From contig JAKUCV010003577.1 in NCBI GenBank assembly GCA_028386065.3, positions 71,608-135,607 on the forward strand: 64,000 nt of DNA. The letters run 5' to 3'. A program made the translations under genes and the position numbers. Below, one piece after another: positions 1-11,403 of this stretch. Origin of the DNA: Turnera subulata (taxonomy: Eukaryota > Streptophyta > Magnoliopsida > Malpighiales > Passifloraceae). The notes beneath the pieces are model-generated. The model was not told the origin of the DNA, made no database searches, and was given only the letters and a program-made list of their open reading frames with translations. How positions within the stretch are numbered: position 1 is the first letter of the stretch; each line of letters opens with the position of its first letter.

Positions 1-500
1 TTGATTTCACTTGTTTGAAACTGATTACAAGACACATTTATATTGGCAGAAAAACAGCCTATAACCCAACCACTCCACTAAACTTTGACAGCTCACACTT
101 GCTTTTCCTAAGATTCCTCATAATAGCACAGCACTTAATGGAAACACACTACAACTCAGATAACATATTAAACTAACAAATGCAATAATGAAAGAACAAC
201 CACTAGCATATTCAAATCCTTCTAGAAACCGAATGTGATGGTGGAGCCAAAAGAAAACTGCTGCTGCAAATTACTGCAGCTTGTTCATATTTCCAACAAA
301 ATCCAGCAGATACCAAAACAGAAATCAAAAGTTTTACCTCAATATTACCTAACACGCAAGTTATTTCTCAGGAATTTTCAGAAAAGGCCAGTGGTCAAGA
401 ATTTACTAGGACCCCATAAATAAAGCACCAAAACTATGTAGTTTACGCACCAATTCATATATCTGCAGAGATGCTTTGATAGATTGAGTTTAATCCTTAC
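1..500 (-). other. Intron of the left CYP82-like gene (partial)
   Basis: This is the single intron following exon 1 at 501-1451. The donor GTAAGG on the minus strand directly abuts the exon. The matching exon 2 (heme-binding half) would lie to the left of the window, so the gene is cut by the window edge. No other coding signal is visible here. Confidence 0.6.
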
Positions 501-1451
501 CAAGCAAGTGGCTTTGTTGATGGTATCTGCATCAAAACCTGAAATATCGCCTTCTTCCAGGATGTCCAGCATCACATCCATGAAATCCTGCTCTTCCTTG
601 TCCTTCCCACACGTTAATCTGTTTAGTTTGTGCTCCTCCAGCCACTCTCCAACGAGAATGTCTAATTCCTTAGCAGTTCTCTTCATTGCCTTCTCATATC
701 CAGTAAAGTCCAACCAAGCCAGAGAAGGCCATGCATCAGACAACACAAAAACTCCAACCAGATGAACAAAGTCTCTCATCAGCTTCTGACTTCGTCGTGC
801 ATCTACTTCATCACAAGCAGCACTGGCTCCAAAATAACGCTTCCCTCCCACCATTCTCAGGTAGACAAAAAGGGACAGTTCTCCAAACCACTGCTTCATA
901 TCCACTAACACCCCTCCACTCTCTGCACTTCGTCTGCTAACCCAAGAGTTGTACAAATCTCTCATGGCAGTCCCCAATTCTGAAGCTCTTATATGCCTTA
1001 GCTTTTCAATCCTGTGGCTTGAGAAAAGTTAAACTGTAGTTATCTTGCGCATCTCACGCCAGAAAGGCCCATAACGAGCAAAACCAAGCATGGCAAGGTT
1101 ATATCCTAGCAGTTTTGAGGCAGCTATAGTAGGCCTATCGGAGAAGACTCTATCATGAGTAACTAAACACTCCCTGGCCATTTCCCAACTACTGACGACC
1201 AATACTCTGTGTGAACCTATCTTTATGGTAAAAGCTGATCCATACTTGTCAGCCATGGCCCCTAGTGTTTTGTGAAGCAGCTGCTGGGCACCAAAGAGGT
1301 GCATGTGGCCAATTATGGGCCAGCCACCCCCAGCTTGCGGCACACTGCAAGGTCTTCTGTAAGGTCTGCTGAAGTGGTAAAAGTGGATAAAGAATCCAAG
1401 GGCAAGCAGAGTGGAGACTACAGCCACGAAGAACTGGAGAAGGGAGTCCAT
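501..1451 (-). pseudogene. CYP82-like cytochrome P450, exon 1, with in-frame stop
   Basis: Exon 1 is 951 bp (317 codons), from an ATG at 1449-1451 (MDSLLQFF...) to the donor GTAAGG after position 501. It encodes the N-terminal membrane anchor, the proline-rich hinge (RPCSVPQAGGGWPIIGH), the helix C region with WREMRK, and reading up to the start of helix I. A TAA at 1029-1031 interrupts the frame after KITTV, where the neighbouring copy has GAA (Glu). Both sides of the stop are in the same frame, so this is a single nonsense change. CYP82 enzymes are ER-bound monooxygenases of specialised metabolism, for example alkaloids and flavones. The ATG matches the sister gene. The start 3 codons further upstream is less typical. 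The stop could be a sequencing error, but as read the gene is broken. Confidence 0.85.
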
Positions 1452-2400
1452 GTATATCAACGTTTTGTAGAGACTGTATCAGGAAAGATTTGTGTCTCTT
1501 TGTTCTGAGTTCCTCATTGAGATTTAATCACTTGAAATGATATGATGTGACATATCATCCAACAAGGATGGTTGACATCCACTTCCTGCTGTAGTGGTTC
1601 AGACTTCTGAGACGCTAAATAGAATTTTGTTTTTCCTTGAAGATAAGGACTGTTAACTACTACTCCAAAATTTGTCCTTTCGTTTACTTTTCCTCTTTTT
1701 CTTATATTTGTATGAAGATGCCAGCAGCTAATTAAGAATCTTGAACAAATTGACAGCCGTTCTTGTTTTGCAAAGTTGTACTCGCACATGTATAGATGGT
1801 AAAGGCTCCCATCTACAACAAGAAAACTAATAAAAAACAGAGGCCCTAATTAAAAGCATTTTCATCTGGATCCTCCCAAGTGTAGTGTTGGTCTATACGA
1901 TGATGGATACTTTGTTTGGCACCCTGAATGAGTAAATGAGGAGAAGACAAAAAACAGAGAAAGAATGATCATATAAACAAAAAACATTATGATCAATTTC
2001 TGTGACTTGACCCCACTGGAAAACAACAATAGGCTATATCTATATCCATCCAAGCTGCAATGTCACTGTTTTTTTTTTTTTTTTTTTGATTTAGAATCCA
2101 GGCATCTAGATCAGAAAGTTCAATGTCTTTGTTTCTGAAAAGCTCTTTGATTGTTAACTGCAACCAGTCATCAAACAGTCCAGTCAAGGACTACAAAAGA
2201 TTAAAAAATAAAATCGTAGGAAGGAAGAGCTGGACAAGTTCTAAGCTGAACTCCAATAATGGAACAGTGTTAGCGTTATCTAAATTCATTGCATGAATTA
2301 TTCTTTAGAAAATAATAAGCTAATTACCTTACCAGTAATTAATCACTATCAAGAAACTATTTACCAAACAAATTAGGAATATATCAAGAAAGTAAGGACC
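1452..2400. repeat. Upstream flank of the left P450 gene, duplicated at 5319-6300
   Basis: This stretch resembles 5319-6300 over most of its length, so the tandem duplication unit is a P450 gene plus about 1 kb of upstream DNA. Within it, 1993-2187 on the minus strand reads TGLFDDW...TIKELFRNK.IELSDL.AWI, which is also found in the other copy near 5875-6010. That fragment looks coding and conserved, but I do not recognise the family. In this copy it has a T-run at 2070-2088 and a small deletion. Confidence 0.6.
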
Positions 2401-2853
2401 ATCTCAACCAAAAGCTTAAGCTGATGGTTGAGGCCTAAGACTAGATTTGGATTTATTACTGTAACAACTAGTAATTGCACTTATCAGTGCTTCAATTATT
2501 TGCTTTTATATTCTGCTTATGATCCTTCATTTTCTGTGACTACGGTTAGATACTGCTTATATTTGGATGGCGGATATGACTCCACAGTAATGTTAAGGAT
2601 GCGCGCAAAGTGTGCCACATATGTATCATATGGCACTTGACTATCTGGTCCTTCCTGCTTAATAATGCAATACTGATTTTGTACTGCAACCCATAAAAAT
2701 ATGTACACGATAAGACTGTTTACAGACTACAGTAGCCTTGCGCTTATAGCATAAACTAGGAGAAAACATAATACTCTCAAATCCAAGTCTTGTTCCTGCA
2801 TGATACTTAAAGTTAACCTTGGTTTTAATGGTGAAGATATGTCATCATCCAAA
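2401..2853. other. Intergenic, 3' flank of the complete P450 copy
   Basis: This is AT-rich sequence between the duplicated upstream block and the stop codon of the next P450. Short ORFs on both strands here show no recognisable domain. Confidence 0.5.
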
Positions 2854-5318
2854 CTATTCATAGAACTTGGGATTAAGCCGGGGCGTCAGAAGAACTTGAA
2901 GTGGCGTAGCTTTTCAAATTTGTTAACCCACTGCTCTCAGTCATGTCCACATCTTCACTAGAAGGCTTAGCAACTTCAAAACAATGCAACAAGGTAGCTA
3001 GAGTAATATGAACTACCCTAAGGCCCAGTGATAATCCTGGACATGACCTTCTTCCGGAGCCAAATGGGATAAATTCAAGATTCTGCCCCTTGAAGTCTAT
3101 GTCCTTGCGGCTTGTCAAGAATCTCTCAGGCTGGAAGTCATCAGGATTTGGCCACACACGCTCATCACGCTGAATCTTCCAGGCATTTACCATTAAGCGT
3201 GTTCCGGCAGGAATGTGGTAGCCAGCTGAGAGAGTGCAGTCTTCCATTGCAGCACGAATGCCAATTATTGGAATAGGTGGGTAGAGGCGCAATGTTTCTT
3301 TGATAATGGCTTGCAGATAGTTCAAATTTTTTATGTCAGATTCATCAACCTTTCTGTCTGTGCCGACATGGATGTCAAGCTCTTCTTGAGCCTTCTTTAG
3401 CACATGTTGGTTATTTAGTAGTAAAGATAATGCCCATGTAAGAGTTACCAGGGTGGTGTCACTGCCTCCTAAAAGTAAATTCTGCAACAATAATCAACTT
3501 CATCATTATTATTGGACCGATATAATTAGAAATACAGAATGCAGAAATCGACAAGAAGTATGACATTGGGGATCGAAACTATAAGGTGCTTAAGTGTGTT
3601 TCAAAAGAAAAATGATTTTTTAAGAGTTATACCAGTTATGAGGTTAGAGTGTTCATATGTTCAAAGTCTGTTCTTACTGTTCTTGATGTTCATCCAAATT
3701 TCCAGAATCTGTCCTCTTTAAACTTGTTCCATTTTACCATCTTCCTGTTGTTTTCAACTGATCTGAGTGTGTTATATTGACATTCACAAACTAAACTTAA
3801 AAAAAAAAAACTGTTTGCCAGTTAGAATGTCCTTATATCTGTTATTGGTGTTCTTCTGGAATTTCCAGAATCATTCAAGCGTTCAAGCATTTTGCAGCAA
3901 GTGACAGTGAGTCACGTTGAGCTCTAATCCAGCAGATACCCAAACTTACTCCAGACTGTGAGGGAAATCAAGTCATAGTATGTGTTAGTCTGGCAATAGT
4001 CCTAAAATCCAAAAAGGACAAACTTTTCATACTTATTATCATAGAAAAAATTTGTTTGGCATTAATTAAGGAGTCCAAATGGAGTAGGGTATCCCCTATC
4101 GTCTACAGTTTAAAATTATGAAGCGCTGTCATTCTGACCACTCAGGAGACAACATATACAATGCCTATTTCATTCATTAGAGCGTAATTCCAACGAAATT
4201 TACCTCAATATTACCTAACACGCAAGTTATTTCTCTGGAATTGTCAGAAATGACCAGTTATCAAGAATTAACCAGGACAACCATACATAAAGGATCAAAC
4301 TTATCTTGTTTACGCACCAACTCATATATCTGCAGAAATGCATTGATAGATATAGGTTAATCCTTACCAGGCAAGTGGCTTTGTTGATGGTATCTGCATC
4401 AAAACCTGAAACATTGGCCTCTTCCAGGATGTTCACCATCACATCCATGAAATCCTGCTCTTCCTTGTCCTTCCCACCCCTTGATCTGTTTAGTTTGTGC
4501 TCCCCCAGCCACTCTCCAAGGAGAATGTCTAATTCCTTAGCAGTTCTCTTCATTGCCTTCTCATATCCAATAAAGTCCAACCAAGCCAGAGAAGGCCATG
4601 CATCAGACAACACAAAAACTCCAAACAGATGAAGAAAATCTCTCATCAGCTTCTGAGTTCGTCGTGCCTCTACGACATCACAGGCAGCACTGGCTCCGAA
4701 ATAGCGCTTCCCTCCCACCATTCTCAGAGAAACATTTAGGGTCAGTTCTCCAAACCACTGCTTCATATCAACTAGCACCCCTCCACTCTCTGCACCTCCT
4801 CAGCTAACCCAAGAGTTGTACAAATCTCTTATGGCAGTCCCTAATTCTGAAGCTCTTATATGCTTTAGCATATCAATCCTGTGGCTTGAGAAAAGTTCAA
4901 TTGTAGTTATCTTGCGCATCTCACGCCAGAAAGGCCCATAACGAGCAAAACCAAACATGGCAAGGTTATAGCCTAGAAGTTTTGAAGCAGCTATAGTAGG
5001 CTTATCGGAGAAGACTCTATCCTGAGTAACCAAACACTCCCTGGCCATTTCCCAACTACTGATGACCAGTGCTCTGTGTGAACCTATCTTTATGGTAAAA
5101 GCTGATCCATACTTATCAGCCATGGCCCCTAGTGTTCTATGAAGCAGTTGCTGGGAACCAAAGAGGTGCATGTGGCCAATTATAGGCCAAGCACCCCCAG
5201 CTTGTGGCACACTGCAGGGTCTTGTATAAGGTCTGTTGAAGCGATAAAAGTGAATAAAGAATCCTAGGGCAAGCACTGTGGAGACTATAGTGACAAAGAA
5301 CTGGAGAAGGGAGTCCAT
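2854..5318 (-). pseudogene. CYP82-like cytochrome P450, two exons, nonsense plus frameshift
   Basis: Exon 1 (4368-5318, 317 codons) starts MDSLLQFF and ends at donor GTAAGG. Exon 2 (2854-3481) follows acceptor TTGCAG in phase 0. The 886-bp intron sits just before helix I, as in CYP82 genes. Exon 2 carries GGSDTT (oxygen activation), KETLR (ExxR), FQPERF and the heme loop [10 protein letters not shown] with its Cys ligand. Counting codons gives about 525 residues, normal for the family. Two breaks are seen. TGA at 4800-4802 replaces an Arg codon present in the sister gene. One extra A in the run at 2911-2914 shifts the last 18 or so codons, and the usual CYP82 ending (TPRLNP.. then stop at 2854-2856) is present in the shifted frame. 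The ORF running to 2873 is therefore an artefact of that insertion. Substrate is unknown. Confidence 0.88.
3482..4367 (-). other. Intron of the complete CYP82-like copy
   Basis: It is bounded by GTAAGG (donor) and TTGTTGCAG (acceptor) on the minus strand. It is AT-rich with no transposon ends that I could recognise. Confidence 0.75.
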
Positions 5319-6300
5319 GTATATCAAAGTTTGTAGAGGCTTTACCAGGGAAGATTTGTCTTTGTTTATTCTGAGTTCCTCAATGAGATTTAATCGCCTC
5401 AACAAGGATGGTTGACCTCCACTTCCTGCTGTAGTGGTTCAAGACAGTAATTGGATTCCTTTTTCCTTCAAGATACGGACTGTTTGATTCCTCACCAAAA
5501 TTTGTCGTTTCTTTTGCTTTTCCTCTTTTTCTTATATAATATGAAGACTAACTTGTTTTGTTCCAAGCTAGTTGCAAAATTTAATCCTTAAAATAACCTT
5601 TTAAAAGGGAAGATGTCATCAATACATTTTTGCTATTCAATGATCAACCTTGTATGTAATTTCTTAGTTACTCATTTGTTATCTAGAAAATGGTTCAGTT
5701 GGTGCCCAGGTGCAACCGATTGGAGGATGAACTTGTCCAGGCTTAAGTTTTTCATCCATATGTCAGCTGTGAAGAATAGCAATCTGAGGAACCATACTTG
5801 ATAGGCCGGTGACGCATTTGAAGGAATGCATATGCAGGCATCTGATTAAAAACAAAATTCACTGCAATGTCACTAATATCTGATTTAGAGTTTATCCAGG
5901 CTTCTAAATCAGAAAGTTCAATGGCTTTGTTTCTGAAAAGCTCTTTGATTGTTTCAGCATCTGGGTCCGGCTGCCCAATTGGACACCAGTCATCAAACAG
6001 TCCAGTGAAGGATTACAAAAGATTTTAAAAAATTCATAGAAAGAGCCAGAAGAGGACAAGTTCCAATACTAAAGTCCAACAATGAATCAGGGTTGGCATT
6101 ATCTAATTCATAGCATGAATTGTTAATTAAAAAAACATTAAACAAATTACCTTACCAGTAATTAATCACTATCAAGAATCTAATTACTAAAAAGAATAGG
6201 AATGTATTACTCCAAAAGAAAAAAGAATAGGAATATTCTCATTAAAAAAAAAAAGATTAGGAATATATTAAGAAAGTAAGAACCTAATTTGTAAATGAGG
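5319..6300. repeat. Upstream flank of the complete P450 copy, duplicated at 1452-2400
   Basis: This is the second copy of the duplicated upstream block. On the minus strand near 5875-6010 it contains the better preserved version of an unrecognised coding-like fragment (FTGLFDDWCPIGQPDPD, then TIKELFRNKAIELSDLEAWI). It differs from the first copy by small insertions near 6189-6262, described separately. Confidence 0.6.
6189..6262. repeat. Two successive A-rich micro-insertions with flanking direct repeats
   Basis: The motif AAAAGAATAGGAAT and close variants occurs three times. The spacers between copies are short (about 14-18 bp) and A-rich, one of them ending in an A-run. The duplicated flank at 2360-2385 has the motif region once and no insert, so it serves as an unfilled reference. 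This looks like two rounds of target-site-duplicating insertion of extremely truncated A-tailed retroposons. Confidence 0.5.
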
Positions 6301-6594
6301 TTATTTGTTCTATGTCCCGGTCATTGGAGCAGTGTTGTTCACTCAGACAGGAACCGCTTGTAAGTTGCAACTTTTAGACAATTGAGCTCCGTCTTAGATA
6401 TATGTTTTCTGTCCTTCAGCCCAATATTAATAGCTATAATAAACCTAGACTGCCAGCCCGAAACATAATATTTCTTTTTCTTTTAAAAACAGAATCATAA
6501 TCCCTCTTCGATGTTCTATATTTTTCAGTTATGGCAAGAGTACTAAAAATCCAACCAAGGTTAAGTTTGGTCTAAAAAGGTAAAACTGCTACAT

Positions 6595-8931
6595 TCAAGT
6601 GCACCAAATGCTAGGACACTTCTTCTTGCTTGGACTCCTACCACGTTTTCTTTTTACAGGAACTGCTCGCACCTTAATTATATTGCAGATATTATCATCT
6701 GTGAGGACAAACTCGAAAACGAAATGGTCCCTTTAGACAGTTTAGACATCCTGTAGAATTCAAGCCATCCCCAGCAAGCATAATACTGCCACTGGTGCCG
6801 AGACAAACCTTTACAGGACATAACTCGCCACTCTCCCCATACAGTGTAGCATATTCTTCCATCTCAATATCGTGTGCTTCCAGCCATGACCTGAGAACAT
6901 ACTGCAACAAGTACCAACTCCTTTTAGGCGCATCACATGTAATGCAAATGGAAAAAAATCTCATTAATATTGACTATATTTAGAATGGCAAGGAGGTATT
7001 GAGGCAACAGCAGGTCCAGTGGAAAAGTGCATCCATTATAATATCAATGAAGGGAGTATTTCCAAATTATAAGAAAGCTGCCTGAACCTAACAGCCATTG
7101 ACATCTGTTAATTTGTGAGTTTGCAGAAAGACAATATCTATGTCACAAGTTGACAACCTGCTAGCTGAATTGAATAACAGAAAATGCAGAGTTGAGCTTT
7201 AAGACCAGACAACTGCATCAAATGAAATCTTCGAGCAACTGATCACCCTAGCACAAGCTACAACAACGACTCAACTAAAGACATATGACTCTCTACTTTC
7301 TGTCGCAGTCACTCAGGATGACGACTTCAAGCTATTAAAAGAAGCCAATAAATGGAAGCAACTATGAGGTATCTTTCTTTCTGTCGATATAAAAAATGAA
7401 TGCATCTAATTTCACTCCTGGACTGTCCAATGCATATCCCGACAATGCACTAACTTAGTTAGACATTAAGATTTGTAGGTCCTCAGTGTAACTATAAGTT
7501 TTGCCTCAGAACAGTGAGAGCAGACTAGGCAATTCGCTACACAATGCTTCGTTGTATGCATTATTTCAGAACAATTCCAACAGAATCAAAAGATAACACC
7601 TTGGTTCCCTGTCTTTCAGCAACCAATGGACTCTTTTCCAAGAACTACACATGCAAGAAAGAACATGCCGATGAAACTTCAAGTGGGTACCTATGATATG
7701 CCTGTTGGTCTGGAACTCAAACTCAACCAATACAGAAAAGCCAAAGAGATAGTCTAAGTCCAAAAATGTATGTTCAAGCATTTCTACCATTCTGCCTCTT
7801 CAGTTTTCCTCGTGGCTTCCAATTGAGAGTTTCGCGGACTATTTCAGATCGTGTTATTAGTTAAGGAATAAACATATATAATGGAACTAAAGGTGCAGCA
7901 CTGAAAGTTGGAGCTGTAAGAATTGTTTCCCTTACTTCCTCTACAACAAAGCCAATCAGAAGCTTTTGGTGAATATGCAAAATAAATCGCAAGAAAAACC
8001 AACAAAAACTAACAATATAGCTCGATTTCCAAGTCATATTTGTCACAAAGATAGGATTTTTGGATACAACGTTGTGTCCCCTGTCAGTCAGATTACATTC
8101 TTGAGCTTGTGTTTCAGTAGTTTGAGAGTGCCTCCCCTGAGATGCACCTGAAAACATAGAATATTTACATAAGAAAATTCAAGAAACCATGAATATAAGT
8201 AGACAAACCAAAAGGGAAAAAGTTGGAAACAACTAACTTTCTGATCTTCGAGCTCTTTTGCTGGTCTTTCCTAAAGGGCTCTTCCTAATCTCATCTGCAG
8301 GTACTTCTACATATTCTACTTCTTCATCCTCAACATGAATGCTAGACACGTTACCAGAAGCCGAAAGTTTTCCCCTTTCTAATCCATTTACACCATACAC
8401 CGCCACATCAAAGCGAGAGCACCCATCAAACTTGAAAGCCAGAAATTCCCCATCAACTAAACTGTGATAATGTACAAAACTCTTCCAACCATCAACTATG
8501 ATCACATCCAAAACTCTTCCAACCATCAATTATGATCACATCCCTTTTCGTGATTTCCAATCCTACATTCCAAATCTTTGCAGCCGTGTTTCTAAGGGTG
8601 CCATTTTTGGGTATGCTCCCCTTCAATAGCTTAGCAGCGGCAGGCTGTAAACTCTGCAAAAATATGACAAAGATTGAATCTTTATGAATTCAATTTCTGA
8701 GCCAAACCAGAAACAATCCCTAATAAGAATTTTTAAGAGTCAACGCGTTTTGCACACAAAGCTTTTACCAGTATGGATACGCGACGTGAAAAAAGTAAAA
8801 TGCAGGACCCACATTACATCAGGAAATCTAACAGGGAAACCAAACAGATTACAGAACAAAGAAAGTAGCAGTTGCCGAGCACTGTGGGTGGAGAGGTAGA
8901 GTTTGAAGAAGTCGATACCAGAAGAAGACAT
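6595..8931 (-). pseudogene. REM-family B3-domain gene, degenerate, two B3 domains
   Basis: The minus-strand start at 8929-8931 reads MSSSGIDFFKLYLSTHSARQL, the N-terminus of a REM B3 domain. After an intron the exon at about 8230-8655 completes B3 domain 1 (LLKGSIPKNGTLRNTAAKIW, then VDGWKSFVHYHSLVDGEFLAF). A third exon (about 8035-8148, after acceptor TTTTCAG) starts a second B3 domain (NPIFVTNM). The last exon (6595 to about 6914) finishes it with SGELCPVKVC and KLSKG.HFVFEFV. Breaks: a 34-bp direct duplication at 8476-8543 shifts the frame inside B3-1, and two small frame changes lie near 6762-6770 and 6726-6731 in B3-2. REM proteins are nuclear DNA-binding factors. The exon 1 donor is uncertain and I assign nothing to 7566-7860. 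Confidence 0.7.
8476..8543. repeat. 34-bp tandem duplication in a B3 exon
   Basis: 8476-8509 and 8510-8543 are identical except for one base. The duplication falls in the codons for the DGWKSF part of the B3 domain. Because 34 is not a multiple of three it breaks the reading frame. Confidence 0.9.
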
Positions 8932-9289
8932 CCTTACTTTTGGTTCCACGGTTATGTTCTTGTCCACTTTGATTGCTGTTTTTGAGAACTAACAATATAA
9001 TTCCCATGTTGAATGCGGGAAGGAAGTAACTGTTTGAAAATTTAATAGTAGCAACTGTACGACTTGAAGATGACTGGATTGATCTTCTTCTTCTTTTTTT
9101 CCTGAAGTGGACTTGTATAAATTGATTAAAAAAAAAACAAAAAACAAAAATATCATGACTATCTGTGGATTTTAAGAGCATATAACGGATTGAAATGAAC
9201 AAATTCTAATTGCTTCTCAATCATTCCTACCGTTTACTCCCAAAACGAGACAAATAGATATAGAATGAAATTCGGAAGATATCACAAGC
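8932..9289. other. Intergenic between B3 gene and tRNA
   Basis: AT-rich spacer. No gene or repeat was recognised. Confidence 0.5.
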
Positions 9290-9361
9290 GGTTCCATGGT
9301 CTAGTGGTCAGGACATTGGACTCTGAATCCAGTAACCCGAGTTCAAATCTCGGTGGAACCT
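9290..9361 (+). tRNA. tRNA-Gln (CTG anticodon)
   Basis: A 72-nt cloverleaf. The acceptor arms GGTTCCA and TGGAACC pair. The D-arm holds box A (TGGTCTAGTGGTC). The anticodon loop is CTCTGAA with anticodon CTG, and the T-arm holds box B (GTTCAAATC). There is no intron and no encoded CCA, as expected for a nuclear gene. A short T-run follows. It looks intact and functional. Confidence 0.96.
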
Positions 9362-9364
9362 CAC

Positions 9365-9369
9365 TTTTT
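9365..9369 (+). terminator. RNA polymerase III terminator of the tRNA-Gln gene
   Basis: Five consecutive T residues begin 4 nt after the tRNA 3' end, the standard Pol III stop signal. Confidence 0.8.
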
Positions 9370-11403
9370 ATTATTTTGGAAAATAGAACAACAAAATGGG
9401 CCGAAACCAACTAGTTAAGCGGGAGGGCCCAAAAACTATGTAAATCAAGGTTGAGAGATGGCTTCTATACTTATGGGATGGGCTATCTAGCAACTAGCTC
9501 ATAAAAGTGGACTTTTATGAAGTTCAACGGAAATAACCTCTCAAGCATCTGCTTTTTCCTTGCTTAATTTGGAGGTACTACTAATTAATAACCTGATGCA
9601 TTACTTGCCCTGGGGAATCTTCATGGAGGAAGGTGGGAGACATATGTTCCCAGCTTAAATATGAACATTTGTTCTAAGTTAGAATGGTTAAACTGCCAAC
9701 TAACAGTTGAATGCGAAAATGGAGACTTTTTTTTTTTCCCTCTTCTCCACAATTTTTTTTGTTTTTTTCTTTAAAAATAAAATAACCAAAAAAATCGTAT
9801 CAAATGCCCCAAGCGATCAGCATTTTGTTTTCATTTTTTTCTTTTCTATAATGATTTTACCAATTTCTTCTTCTTTTTTTTTCCATTTCCTTTCATATAA
9901 ATATTTTTTCTTTTCTTCTTATTTTTTTTAAATAAAATGAGTTAAAGTAGGGAATAGTAAAATCCAAGGGGTCAAATACCAGTTTTTGTTTGATGAAAAG
10001 ATTTTGGGGGTAAAATGTATTGAATCCGTATATATATTATTTCTTTGATTCTCAAATTTTCGATACGGTTTTTAAACCCTAATTTATTTTTATTTATTTT
10101 TTTTGGTTTTCGAAACTTCACTTCAACTAATCCGGATTCGACCCGGGTCGCACACCTGGATATGGTGGGTGAGTCTCCCAATGGTAACAGGAAAAAAAAA
10201 CACTATTAATAATCACATTAAGAATCTTACTATAAATTTGTGATATTTTGATGGTGCAACAACAGCTGGTTCCACACTCAAGCGGAGCAAATTTGTGTGA
10301 TCCAAAAAATAAATTACAGCAAGATCCTTGTCGTGCACAACATTTATTTATTTTGATATGAACTTCGTTGGCCAAGTTACGTTACCCTGAATAGTAGCTA
10401 ACTACCAGCTGGTTAAACCTGTCACAATGACAACCACTCCTACGTTTTCTTTTGTTTTCTATTCTTCAGAAGACAATCGTATTCTAATTAAATCTAAAAT
10501 TAGTATAATTTAAATTAAGGTAAGTAATTAATACTCGTGGGCTTTCGTTTCTTTGGCCAGCCTCTGGTGAAACTTCAAGGCCCTCCCCACCCCAAATCCC
10601 CCCATCTTAATAACATGTCAAAAAGATATGTGGAGGATAATTAACCATATCTGCATGCCTAATATTCATCAATTGACCTTAAGTGCAATGTTGGCTTCTT
10701 TATCATGATGTAGACAGAAAGCTGTACAGAAAATAAAACATCCCATCAAGCAAATTCTATCGTCAAGAAGGAACAAAGAAAAAAAAAAAAACCTTGACAA
10801 CACAACATTAGCAAAACTTGCAGCCCCACCTCTGGTTTCATAGATGATTACATTACAAGACCTCATGAAGAATGTGCTCGAAGTTACTATCAACAAGGTA
10901 ATCGAGTTTATCAGGTGTAGAAAATGACCTAAATTCATTGCCTTAACCACTAAATAGTAAAAATTGGTTGTCGAAAATGATTATAGCAGAATTTAAAATA
11001 TATACAAAGCATACCAGTGATGAAATAGAATATAACAAACTACTTATTCTCATATAATCTTCTTGTAGAACTTTCTCATAGTTTATACTACCAAAGGCAT
11101 GTTAAAAGCATTTGGAAGAATATAGCCAAATATTCCATCCAATAAACCAGCAATATTGATCGATCATTCTATGGCATTAGGAATGTTGGACCTTTTTGAA
11201 AGGTGATTCCCATCAAAGTATATATCACTACCCCCTTATAGTAATATCTCCTATTGTACCACCATTGCTCTTGGGGACGATTTTCCCTTTTCTCCTCCAA
11301 TTGCTGTTACTTTCAACACTCCGATATCGCATCCCAACGTAGATTCCTGACACCGGAATGGTGCTGGTTGTTCCCACGTAAGAGGAATGGGATCACTTGA
11401 AGG
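9370..11403. other. Intergenic, no gene recognised
   Basis: AT-rich DNA with pyrimidine-rich patches (about 9720-9930). Short ORFs are low-complexity or unrecognised. No intact gene, RNA gene or clear transposon end was identified. Confidence 0.5.

Noticed and set aside
2517..2708. 63-codon minus ORF downstream of the P450 gene
   Set aside because: No recognisable family, not found in the other duplicated flank, and ordinary length for chance.
7566..7790. 74-codon minus ORF (SWKRVHWLLKDREP) as a B3 exon
   Set aside because: Does not fit the B3 fold, and the flanking exons already join across it. Treated as intron.
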